The notes beneath the pieces were generated by a model, which was not told where the DNA came from, did not search any database, and saw nothing but the letters and a program-made list of their open reading frames with translations. Positions 56,989 to 64,000 of a stretch of 64,000 bases of DNA are shown piece by piece. A program made the translations under genes and the position numbers. The DNA lies in NCBI RefSeq assembly GCF_006125015.1, contig NZ_SZZN01000001.1:1302001-1366000 (forward strand). Reading direction: 5' to 3'. The DNA comes from Roseovarius arcticus (GTDB lineage Bacteria > Pseudomonadota > Alphaproteobacteria > Rhodobacterales > Rhodobacteraceae). The stretch's first letter is position 1; the number at the start of each line of letters is the position of its first letter.

Positions 56989-57646
56989 AGCGACTGAAGA
57001 AAAAGAGGAAAGCCTGTTTGAAGCGCCTCCTATTGCCGAGCAGGAGCGCATGGTCGAAGCTATCGTCTTTGCCGCGTCTCAGCCGATTACGGTACGCGAA
57101 CTGGATCTGCGTCTGCCGCACGGCAGCGATGCCGCAGAGGCGCTGGTCCATCTGCGAAAACGCTACGCTGGGCGCGGTGTGCATCTGGTACGTATCGGTG
57201 ATGCCTACGCGATGCGCACGGCACCCGACTTGGGTTTCTTGATGGAGCGTGAGACCACAGAGATCCGCAAGTTGAGCCGTGCCGCGATCGAAACGTTGGC
57301 GATCATTGCCTATCACCAGCCGGTCACCCGCGCTGAAATCGAGGAAATCAGGGGCGTGTCGGTCAGCCGAGGCACGGTTGATCAACTGCTCGAAATGGAA
57401 TGGATTCGTTTTGGACGTCGCCGGATGACGCCGGGCCGCCCGGTGACGTTCGTCGTGACGGATGTCTTTTTGGATCACTTCGGGCTGGAAAGTGCCCGTG
57501 ATCTGCCGGGTCTGAAAGAGCTGCGCTCGGCGGGCCTTCTGGACAGCCGTCTGCCGCCATCGTCGATGCCGGGGGCCGCAGCCGACGAGGACGAGGACGA
57601 CTTGCCATTGAACGAGGGCGATCAGAGCGAGCTTTTTGAAGAATAG
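56981..57646 (+). CDS. scpB: Segregation and condensation protein B
   Basis: ScpB subunit of the SMC condensin, 221 residues. It has two winged-helix domains: MVEAIVFAASQPITVRELDL, and LSRAAIETLAIIAYHQPVTR with EEIRGVSVSRGTVDQLLE. The acidic C-terminal tail (ADEDEDDLPLNEGDQSELFE) is variable in the family. GTG 56981 is chosen because GGAG lies eight bases upstream and it overlaps the scpA stop; a longer open frame from 56795 has no family similarity. Confidence 0.9.
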   Translation: MAEATEEKEESLFEAPPIAEQERMVEAIVFAASQPITVRELDLRLPHGSDAAEALVHLRKRYAGRGVHLVRIGDAYAMRTAPDLGFLMERETTEIRKLSRAAIETLAIIAYHQPVTRAEIEEIRGVSVSRGTVDQLLEMEWIRFGRRRMTPGRPVTFVVTDVFLDHFGLESARDLPGLKELRSAGLLDSRLPPSSMPGAAADEDEDDLPLNEGDQSELFEE

Positions 57647-57718
57647 TCAGCAAACGCCCTGAAAACACCGCGATCTTGTGCTATGTAATCTAGGCGAGGG
57701 CAAAAGCAGGAGGGCGCA

Positions 57719-57919
57719 ATGAACGCCAATACTTTGATTAACATGGCTGTGCGCATGATCATGCGCCGTCTAATGCGCGGCGGTGTCAACGCAGGGATCG
57801 GCGCATTCGGCAAGCATATGAGTAAGGGCAAGGAGGGCGGCCGCGCGCCTGACAGCAAAGCCACGCAAAAACGCGCCCGGGACACGATGAAAATTTCGCG
57901 GCGTATAGGCCGGATGTAA
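57719..57919 (+). CDS. Small basic hypothetical protein
   Basis: Protein of 66 residues with a Met/Arg-rich amphipathic N-terminus (INMAVRMIMRRLMRGG) and a Lys/Arg-rich C-terminus. No family is recognised. CAGGAGGGC precedes the ATG. It lies 72 bases after scpB and is convergent with dcd. Possibly a nucleic-acid- or membrane-associated small protein. Confidence 0.6.
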   Translation: MNANTLINMAVRMIMRRLMRGGVNAGIGAFGKHMSKGKEGGRAPDSKATQKRARDTMKISRRIGRM

Positions 57920-57937
57920 AACAGCATGAAAGGCCGC

Positions 57938-59014
57938 TTATAGCGCCTTGAAATGCTTTGATAGTTTCAGACCTTGACCCTGATAGTTTGAGCTGAGCCC
58001 GGCGCCATAAAGCGTATCGGGCACTTCGCTCATACTCTCGTATATTAGCCGTCCTACGATCTGTCCGTGCTCCAGCACGAAGGGCGCCTCATGACAGCGC
58101 ACCTCAAGCACGCCGCGCGATCCGGTGCCGCCAGCCGCGCTATGGCCAAACCCTGGGTCGAAGAAGCCGGCGTAATGCACACGAAATTCGCCCACCATCG
58201 CCAGATAGGGCGCCATTTCAGCAGCGTAGCCCGGCGGGATATGCACCGCCTCGCGGCTGACAAGAATGTAGAACGCACCGGGATCGAGGATGATCTGGCC
58301 GCGATCTGTATGCACCTCTTCCCAGAAGTCTGCGGGCGCATAGTGGCCGATCTTATCCAGATCAATCACACCTGTGTGCGGCTTGGCGCGGTAACCGACC
58401 AAGGTGCCACTGCGCGGTTTCAGATCAACGGAAAACCCGAGGCCGTCATCAATGACCGGCGCCGAATCGACGAGCGTATCGGTGCGGTGCAGCGCCGCCA
58501 GCGCCGCGTCGCCGAGTACCGCATCACCACTGGTGAACCGGATCTGGTTAAGCCGCATCCCGGGCCGCACCAGAACCGAGAAGGAGCGCGGGCAAATTTC
58601 CGCATAGAGCGGGCCGTGATAGCCCGGTGGGATACGGTCGAATTCGGCGCCGCCATCTGTGATCGTTCGCGTTAGTAGGTCTAGTCGACCTGTCGAGGAT
58701 TTGGCATTTGCCGACGCTTGAATGCCAGATGGCAGCGCCAGCGATTCCATCAGCGGCACGACATAAACGCAGCCCTTTTCCAGTACCGCGCCAGCGCTGA
58801 GATCGATGCGATGCATTTCGAATTCGGACAGGCGATCCGCGACGGCGCGGCCCTCACCGGCCAGAAACGATGCGCGCACACGGTACGCCATCGTGCCAAG
58901 GCGCAGATCAAGGCTGGCCGGCTGAATCTGTTCTGGAATCACAGCAGGATCGGCAATAATGGCCCGCTCTGCGATCATTGATTTAAGTTGCTGGCTGGAG
59001 AGAACCCCGGTCAT
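57938..59014 (-). CDS. dcd: 2'-deoxycytidine 5'-triphosphate deaminase, two-domain form
   Basis: Cytosolic enzyme of 358 residues, about twice the size of E. coli Dcd. It is composed of two dUTPase/dCTP-deaminase-like halves. The first half has IQPASLDLRLG and LPSGIQASANAKSSTGRLDL; the second has PRSGTLVGYRAK, HIPPGYAAEM and HYAGFFDPGFG, and ends with SSNYQGQGLKLSKHF. It converts dCTP to dUTP for thymidylate synthesis. This long form is common in alphaproteobacteria. AAAGGGA precedes ATG 59014. Confidence 0.88.
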   Translation of the reverse strand: MTGVLSSQQLKSMIAERAIIADPAVIPEQIQPASLDLRLGTMAYRVRASFLAGEGRAVADRLSEFEMHRIDLSAGAVLEKGCVYVVPLMESLALPSGIQASANAKSSTGRLDLLTRTITDGGAEFDRIPPGYHGPLYAEICPRSFSVLVRPGMRLNQIRFTSGDAVLGDAALAALHRTDTLVDSAPVIDDGLGFSVDLKPRSGTLVGYRAKPHTGVIDLDKIGHYAPADFWEEVHTDRGQIILDPGAFYILVSREAVHIPPGYAAEMAPYLAMVGEFRVHYAGFFDPGFGHSAAGGTGSRGVLEVRCHEAPFVLEHGQIVGRLIYESMSEVPDTLYGAGLSSNYQGQGLKLSKHFKAL

Positions 59015-59156
59015 CGCGTCATCCCTTTGGCGGTTGGGGTCTGATAGCGGCTTGGGAGGGGCGTGGCAATTCTTGCGTCGCCCCGTCGCCACATGATCTG
59101 CCCGTGGCAAGACGCTGGATCGGTAGTGCGAATTTGCGAAAGAGGAGGGGAGTTTT

Positions 59157-59233
59157 TGGTCGGGCTAGCAGGACTCGAACCTGCGACCTTCCGTCCCCCA
59201 GACGGACGCGCTACCAGACTGCGCCATAGCCCG
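59157..59233 (-). tRNA. tRNA-Pro (anticodon GGG)
   Basis: The 77-base sequence on the minus strand folds as a full cloverleaf. The acceptor stem is CGGGCTA/TAGCCCG with encoded CCA. The D arm is present, the anticodon stem is TCCGT/ACGGA with loop CTGGGGG (anticodon GGG), and the T arm is GCAGG TTCGAGT CCTGC. The C1-G72 acceptor end is typical of tRNA-Pro. It lies between dcd and the MerR gene on the same strand. Confidence 0.95.
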
Positions 59234-59302
59234 ACGATTGCGTCGTCATATCTGTTTTTGGGGCAGGGACAAGGGGTAATTGCCATTTTTCGTTCCGCCA
59301 CG

Positions 59303-60340
59303 TCACGGCGTTTTCGCGTTGCCGGACATGCGCGACCTAAGATCGGTCAGGCGGTTGGCAATATCGGCAATGCGCGCTGCGTCTTGGGGCTTAGGCTTGC
59401 GGTCGTACGCCGCCAGGTGGGTAAGTGCAGAGGCGGGCGCAGGCTCGGTATCAGACGGATCGTCCGCTGTCTGGACCTGCTCAACGCGAGGGCGCGTGTC
59501 ACTTTTGGCCTCGGGCGCTTCTGCCTCAGTCACAACTTCGTCCTCGGGATCGACGGGCTGCGCCATGCGCTTGGGTGTAGGCTCCGGACTTGCACCAGAA
59601 ACCTCATCAGGTGCTTCGTCTTCGACTTGGGTATCCTCGGACGTGGCGCTGCCATCGCCGTCAGGTGTATGCTCGGGCGGGGCTGCGTCGCTTGGATAAG
59701 CAGCCTCAGCCGCCTCGGTGATCGGAGCGGCCTGATCGCTGGCGGCGCTCTCGCTGGGGGCGGTGTCCTCAGTCTGCTTGGCTGGCTCTGGCGCAGTCAG
59801 GTCGGCCGGTTCCTGAAGGGCGGTATCTTCCGGCGAAGTATCCTCGACCGAAGGTTCTGGCGAGACCGGCGCGCTTTCGACATTCTCTTGCTGGACGTCT
59901 AGCACGATATCGGTGGGCTCAGAATCGTTTTTAGCGGGCTCTTGCACTTTACTGGAGGGGGCCGGCGCTTCTGCTTGAGGACGCCCAAAGTTGACGATCT
60001 GGCCACGCGGCTCGACTTCGGGCACGTCCAACGCAATGCCCGCGACATCGGTGTCTAGATCGCCGTCAAGGGGCGGTGACATCGCCGCTACATGGTGCAC
60101 GCCCTGTTCACGCATGACCTTCTGCACGCCCTTTATCGTCATGCCCTCGTCGTGCAGCAGCTTGCGAATGCCGCCCAGCAGTTGCATGTCGGCAGGGCGG
60201 TAATAACGGCGCCCGCCGGCACGCTTGACGGGCTTCACTTGGGTGAACTTACTTTCCCAAAACCGCAGGACATGGGCGGGAATACCCAGCCAGTCTGCGA
60301 CTTCGCTGATCGTGCGAAAGGCGTCTGCGGATTTGGACAT
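59303..60340 (-). CDS. MerR-family regulator with long acidic C-terminal region
   Basis: Protein of 345 residues. The N-terminal 75 residues form a MerR winged helix ([20 protein letters not shown], then [20 protein letters not shown]). The rest is low-complexity, rich in Glu/Asp/Pro/Ala with no effector-binding Cys. The MerR gene beside ihfA is a standard Rhodobacterales arrangement; its targets are unknown. It starts 8 bases after the ihfA stop, so the two are co-transcribed. Confidence 0.85.
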   Translation of the reverse strand: MSKSADAFRTISEVADWLGIPAHVLRFWESKFTQVKPVKRAGGRRYYRPADMQLLGGIRKLLHDEGMTIKGVQKVMREQGVHHVAAMSPPLDGDLDTDVAGIALDVPEVEPRGQIVNFGRPQAEAPAPSSKVQEPAKNDSEPTDIVLDVQQENVESAPVSPEPSVEDTSPEDTALQEPADLTAPEPAKQTEDTAPSESAASDQAAPITEAAEAAYPSDAAPPEHTPDGDGSATSEDTQVEDEAPDEVSGASPEPTPKRMAQPVDPEDEVVTEAEAPEAKSDTRPRVEQVQTADDPSDTEPAPASALTHLAAYDRKPKPQDAARIADIANRLTDLRSRMSGNAKTP

Positions 60341-60348
60341 AGTCTGCT

Positions 60349-60651
60349 CTAGTGCTTGTTGCCGGCGGCCACACGATCTTTCATCAGATGCGAAGGACGA
60401 AAGGTCAGGACACGGCGCGGATTAATCGGGACTTCTTCGCCGGTCTTGGGATTGCGGCCCACACGCGCCGATTTCTCACGCACTGAGAATGTGCCGAAGG
60501 ATGATATTTTCACCTGCTCGCCGCGCACAAGTGCGTCGGACATATGAACCAATACGCTTTCGACCAGTTGCGACGAATCGTTGCGAGACAGACCAACCTC
60601 GCGAAAAATTGCCTCGCTCAAATCCATACGTGTCAATGTCTTGTCAGTCAT
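60349..60651 (-). CDS. ihfA: Integration host factor subunit alpha
   Basis: DNA-bending protein of 100 residues that pairs with IHF beta. Features are [37 protein letters not shown] and [20 protein letters not shown], the beta arm with the intercalating Pro. ATG 60651 has a GGGGGG tract at proper spacing; ATG 60657 is the alternative. Confidence 0.93.
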   Translation of the reverse strand: MTDKTLTRMDLSEAIFREVGLSRNDSSQLVESVLVHMSDALVRGEQVKISSFGTFSVREKSARVGRNPKTGEEVPINPRRVLTFRPSHLMKDRVAAGNKH

Positions 60652-60784
60652 AGCCATCCCCCCGATTGCTTTGGATCGTTAATAAATTTCTTTTGGTAAA
60701 CAATAGGGGGATAGAAATTTGCGAGTCAATTACAATGACTTGGAGGCGGCAGTTTAAGCGAGTTTGAGGCCAATTTTGGCGCAG

Positions 60785-61759
60785 CTACCACCGGAGGGCG
60801 ACTGCGCCCCATGCCAATCCGCCGCCAATCGCCTCGCTCAGGATCAAATTGCCGCGCTTGATCCGGCCATCTGCGACCCCAACGGACATAGCGAGAGGAA
60901 TCGATGCGGCCGACGTATTGCCGTGGTCTTGAACTGTCTGAATCACGTGCTCCATTGGAACATTCAGCTTTTTCGCGGTGCCTTGGATGATGCGGATATT
61001 GGCCTGATGCGGCACAATCCAATCGACATCCGCCGAGGTGAGCCCCGTACGCTGCAACGCTGTCTCAGCGGTCTGGCTTAGCTTCTCGACAGCTTGGCGA
61101 AAGAGGGGATTGCCCTGCATACGCAGCTTGCCTGCAGTGCCGGTAGACGACACGCCACCATCGACATACAGCATCTCGCGGTAGCGACCGTCGGAATTTA
61201 GATCTGTCGAAAGGATGCCGCGATCCTGGGCGGTTCCCGCGCCCTCTTGGGCCTCAAGGATCAGCGCACCGGCTCCGTCACCGAATAGCACGCATGTGCT
61301 GCGGTCGGTCCAGTCCATGATTCGGCTGAACGTTTCGGCGCCGATAACCAGCAGACGATCAGCCTGGCCCGATACGATCATCGCGTTCGCGGTGCAAAGC
61401 GCATAGATGAAGCCCGCGCAAACTGCTTGCACGTCGAAGGCAAAGCCGCGGGTCATCCCAAGTTCGGCCTGCACTATTGTCCCGACCGACGGAAATGTGA
61501 GGTCGGGGGTAGATGTGGCGACGATTATGCCATCAAGGTCGCCTGCTGAGATACCAGCGTTTTCCAGTGCGGCACGCGCGGCGCGGGTGGCCAAATCGGA
61601 CGTCAATTGACCGTCTGCCGCGAAATGGCGCCTTTCGATCCCCGAGCGTGTCCGAATCCATTCGTCGCTGGTATCTACCAGCGCCTCGAAATGGCTGTTT
61701 GGGACGATGCGATCCGGCAGATAATGCCCGATGCCGATGGGGACGGCGCGGCGGGTCAT
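60785..61759 (-). CDS. fabH: 3-oxoacyl-ACP synthase III
   Basis: Condenses acetyl-CoA with malonyl-ACP to start fatty-acid synthesis; 324 residues. The Cys-His-Asn triad is visible: Cys in FDVQAVCAGFIYAL, His in DWIVPHQANIRII and Asn in HGNTSAASIPLAM. The C-terminal GGGLAWGAVALRW matches the family. It overlaps plsX by four bases (ATGA). Confidence 0.95.
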   Translation of the reverse strand: MTRRAVPIGIGHYLPDRIVPNSHFEALVDTSDEWIRTRSGIERRHFAADGQLTSDLATRAARAALENAGISAGDLDGIIVATSTPDLTFPSVGTIVQAELGMTRGFAFDVQAVCAGFIYALCTANAMIVSGQADRLLVIGAETFSRIMDWTDRSTCVLFGDGAGALILEAQEGAGTAQDRGILSTDLNSDGRYREMLYVDGGVSSTGTAGKLRMQGNPLFRQAVEKLSQTAETALQRTGLTSADVDWIVPHQANIRIIQGTAKKLNVPMEHVIQTVQDHGNTSAASIPLAMSVGVADGRIKRGNLILSEAIGGGLAWGAVALRW

Positions 61760-62961
61760 AGCGCTTTTTCCGGTGTGGCATCATTTTCGGCTGCGTCGGT
61801 TGTATCATCGGCAGAGGGTACTGTGGCGGAAGCGACGCGCGCCGCCAGCTTTGCCGAAAATCCACCTTGGGCCAGCTGAAACGCAAGTTTGACGGCAGCC
61901 GAGACGCCGGTCGCATCTGCCGCGCCATGTGATTTCACGACTGTGCCGTTCAGACCTAAAAACACGCCGCCATTGAATCTGCGCGGGTCGATCCGCTTTT
62001 TCAGGCGGCGCAGCGAAGGATAGGCCAGGACCGCCGCAATGCGTGACAGCAGCGAATACTGAAACGCCTCGCGCAGCAGGTCGGCGATAAGATTTGCCGT
62101 GCCTTCGCCGGTTTTCAGCGCGACGTTGCCGGTGAATCCATCCGTCACGATTACGTCGACAGTATCGCCGGGCAGGTCGCGTCCCTCGACGAAGCCCACA
62201 AAATCGAAATCGGCACCGCGTGCGTGGGCACGAATCAGGTCATGCGCCTCGCGTAGTTCGGCGCGGCCCTTATGCTCTTCTGTGCCGACATTCAGCAGGC
62301 CGATGCGGGGGCGCTCCACGCCTAGCCCCTCGCGGGCATAGGATGCGCCCATGAGGGCATATTGCATCAGATCTTTGGCATCGGCGCTGATATCGGCGCC
62401 GCCATCCATCAGAAGGTTGAATCCTTGTGGATTGCGGGAGGGCCACATCACTGCAATGGCAGGGCGGTAAATTCCGGGCAGGCGACGAAGGCGTAGGACC
62501 GACATCAGCATCAGCGCGCCTGTATTCCCGCATGAGACGCAAACTGTCGCCTCGCCGCCGCGCACTGATTCGAGTGCCGACCACATTGAGGTGTCCTTGC
62601 CGTTGCGAGCGACATGGCCGGGCTTGTCGTCCATAGTGACGACACCGCGCGCGTCGCGCAGCGTGCAGCAGTCTGCCAGCGCGCGGTGCTTCGCGACGAG
62701 CGGTTCCAGTTCGTCCTTGGGGCCGTGCAATATGAACGCAATATCAGCGTTTTTCGCGGCGCTGGCAGCGATGCCTGCGATGACTGTGGCGGGGCCCATG
62801 TCCCCGCCCATGGCATCGACCGATACAACAGTCTTGCCCGCAAACAGCGTGCCGGCAGGGGCGTCGCCGGAATCGTCAGCCAATGGCCGACGCGACGATG
62901 TGCCGGCATTGCCTGTCTGCGCCGGAGTGCTGGCCGATGTGCTATCTGGACGCGCGATCAT
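61756..62961 (-). CDS. plsX: Phosphate acyltransferase PlsX
   Basis: Makes acyl-phosphate from acyl-ACP for phospholipid synthesis; 401 residues. The core begins at TVVSVDAMGGDMGPATVIAG. Further signatures are CVSCGNTGALMLMSV, DVIVTDGFTGNVALKTGEG and FLGLNGTVVKSHGAAD. The N-terminal ~40 residues (Ser/Thr/Pro-rich) exceed the usual length, so the true start may be further inside. It is followed by fabH in an overlapping operon. Confidence 0.94.
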   Translation of the reverse strand: MIARPDSTSASTPAQTGNAGTSSRRPLADDSGDAPAGTLFAGKTVVSVDAMGGDMGPATVIAGIAASAAKNADIAFILHGPKDELEPLVAKHRALADCCTLRDARGVVTMDDKPGHVARNGKDTSMWSALESVRGGEATVCVSCGNTGALMLMSVLRLRRLPGIYRPAIAVMWPSRNPQGFNLLMDGGADISADAKDLMQYALMGASYAREGLGVERPRIGLLNVGTEEHKGRAELREAHDLIRAHARGADFDFVGFVEGRDLPGDTVDVIVTDGFTGNVALKTGEGTANLIADLLREAFQYSLLSRIAAVLAYPSLRRLKKRIDPRRFNGGVFLGLNGTVVKSHGAADATGVSAAVKLAFQLAQGGFSAKLAARVASATVPSADDTTDAAENDATPEKAL

Positions 62962-63022
62962 GCGGACGATCCATCCTCGATAATATGTCCGGCCAGCGAC
63001 GGCGTGCTAGGTGAGGTGTGGA

Positions 63023-63229
63023 TCAGGCCGCGTCTTCGTCCAGATCGACCTCGTCGGCCATCGCGACGATTTCGCGATCAGCGTAGTGGCCGCATGCCGA
63101 ACATACGTGGTGCGGGCGCTTCAGCTCGCCGCAGTTCGGGCACTCGTTGGGGTTGGCGCCACTGAGGGCGTCATGTGCGCGACGATTGTTGCGGCGCGAT
63201 TTCGATACTTTGTTCTGCTGGACAGCCAT
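63023..63229 (-). CDS. rpmF: 50S ribosomal protein L32
   Basis: Ribosomal protein of 68 residues: [20 protein letters not shown], then a zinc ribbon with [14 protein letters not shown] and a further CGHY. The position between DUF177 and plsX is the standard bacterial order. The in-frame start at 63274 adds 15 residues with no family similarity, so ATG 63229 is used. Confidence 0.95.
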   Translation of the reverse strand: MAVQQNKVSKSRRNNRRAHDALSGANPNECPNCGELKRPHHVCSACGHYADREIVAMADEVDLDEDAA

Positions 63230-63402
63230 GTCGCGATCCCGATTCCTGATGGGCCGGTGCGGCCCTGTTTCCATTAGGTTCCGCGGCTCTTAATCCCTCA
63301 AGCGCCGCAGGTACAACCCTAAATTCCGGTGAAGTCGCGAAAATACAGCGAATTGGCGTTATCGCAAGCGATTTCTCGCAAAGGAATGGCAGATGGCGCT
63401 CT

Positions 63403-63969
63403 TTATTCGTCGTCGTCCATCTTGGCGCGGAGGGCTGCCAGTCCTGCAAACGGCTTGACCGCGTCGTCATCCAGCGGGTCCGCGCCGGGGGGCGCGGCGG
63501 CGGCCTCGGCAGCGCCTGCACCGACTTTGCGAGGATAGTCGGGCAGGGCCAGCGCGACCGCCTCGATCAGGACGCGGCCCAGATCGATGATATCGCCCAG
63601 CGGCTCTTCGGCCTCGTCATCCGGGATGGGAACGCCGTCTTCGGATGTTGGCTCCAGTTCCTCGGGGCGTGGCATGTCGGCCAGAAAGCGGCGCTGGACG
63701 CGCGCGTCGATGCGGCAGGTCACCGGCTCAAGTGTTGCAATGCAGGCCTGCGACGCGGTCGCGCCCAACTCGGCGGTCAGTTGCCAATCGCGGCGGCCCA
63801 GCGGTGCCAACTCTCCGCGAAAGGTCAGCTTGCGCAGCGCGAGGATGCCAAGCTCATCGGCCATGAGGGCGCGCGCGGCGGCGTCCGGCGCAATGTCAAA
63901 GGGCTGCGTCGTGCCCTTGGGCAACTCGGCCACGCGGAGGACTACAATATCTGTGAGCGGCTTTGCCAT
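63403..63969 (-). CDS. DUF177 (YceD-like) protein
   Basis: Protein of 188 residues. Family features are the central VTCRIDARVQRRFLADM stretch, an acidic insert, and the conserved DIIDLGRVLIEAVALALPDYPRK. In other bacteria YceD-type proteins sit upstream of rpmF and have been linked to rRNA processing or 50S assembly. Start ATG 63969; 173 bases separate it from rpmF. The 31 bases beyond it to the window end carry no visible gene. Confidence 0.88.
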   Translation of the reverse strand: MAKPLTDIVVLRVAELPKGTTQPFDIAPDAAARALMADELGILALRKLTFRGELAPLGRRDWQLTAELGATASQACIATLEPVTCRIDARVQRRFLADMPRPEELEPTSEDGVPIPDDEAEEPLGDIIDLGRVLIEAVALALPDYPRKVGAGAAEAAAAPPGADPLDDDAVKPFAGLAALRAKMDDDE

Positions 63970-64000
63970 GGGCGGGACGCTTCCTTTCTTGAACCTTGTA

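Noticed and set aside
59157..59233. First reading of the tRNA anticodon as CTG (Gln)
   Set aside because: Placing the stem as TCCGT/ACGGA gives a regular seven-base loop CTGGGGG and anticodon GGG, consistent with the C1-G72 acceptor of tRNA-Pro.

Overview
The window looks like a chromosomal segment of an alphaproteobacterium in the order Rhodobacterales (Roseobacter group). The basis is gene content and order: DUF177-rpmF-plsX-fabH-ihfA-merR, argS-SPOR-nagZ-scpA-scpB, a zwf-pgl-pgi run, tandem betaine-type and Aap-type ABC transporters, and high-GC coding sequence. No rRNA operon or CRISPR array was seen. One complete tRNA gene (tRNA-Pro, GGG) is present.

Region 1 (1-19.2 kb) is metabolic and transport cargo. 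It holds a GAF histidine kinase; a DUF1989-GcvT fusion (probable folate-dependent demethylase or aminomethyltransferase) divergent from a quaternary-amine ABC transporter whose permease is a tandem fusion; a DeoR regulator; an MBL-fold hydrolase; a LysR regulator divergent from a cysteine hydrolase / GYD protein / amino-acid SBP / permease operon; an Aap-type SBP with a fused AapQ-AapM permease; and a class V aminotransferase. Neither amino-acid transporter has an ATPase gene beside it.

Region 2 (19.3-31.1 kb) is a decayed mobile-element zone. It contains the two ends of an IS3-type element 8.4 kb apart, an intact IS481-type element at the broken end of a tyrosine integrase, a 3' tRNA-Met fragment acting as an att relic, a serine-recombinase pseudogene with three in-frame stops cut by an IS6-type element, and an IstB fragment. 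Among them lie apparently intact genes: a ferric-reductase-like flavocytochrome with a 35-residue membrane peptide, mgtE, and an autotransporter-type outer-membrane protein with an FNR-type box upstream.

Region 3 (31.6-36.9 kb) is a compact integrative element: a ribbon-helix-helix regulator divergent from a three-gene operon (hypothetical protein, PD-(D/E)XK-like protein, soluble FtsH-like AAA/M41 protease), a strong terminator, an AlpA-type regulator and a P4-type integrase.

Region 4 (37-64 kb) is mostly core genome: radical SAM protein, zwf-pgl-pgi, a lipoprotein, eno, DMT transporter, xth, IscA-type protein, dGTPase, K+/H+-type antiporter, argS, SPOR protein, nagZ, scpA-scpB, dcd, tRNA-Pro, MerR, ihfA, fabH, plsX, rpmF and DUF177. 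Inside it sits a candidate undescribed system at 46.07-48.67 kb: a 176-residue protein carrying eight copies of FTSSM (six spaced exactly 21 residues apart), a helical protein of unknown function, and a translationally coupled DMT-family exporter.
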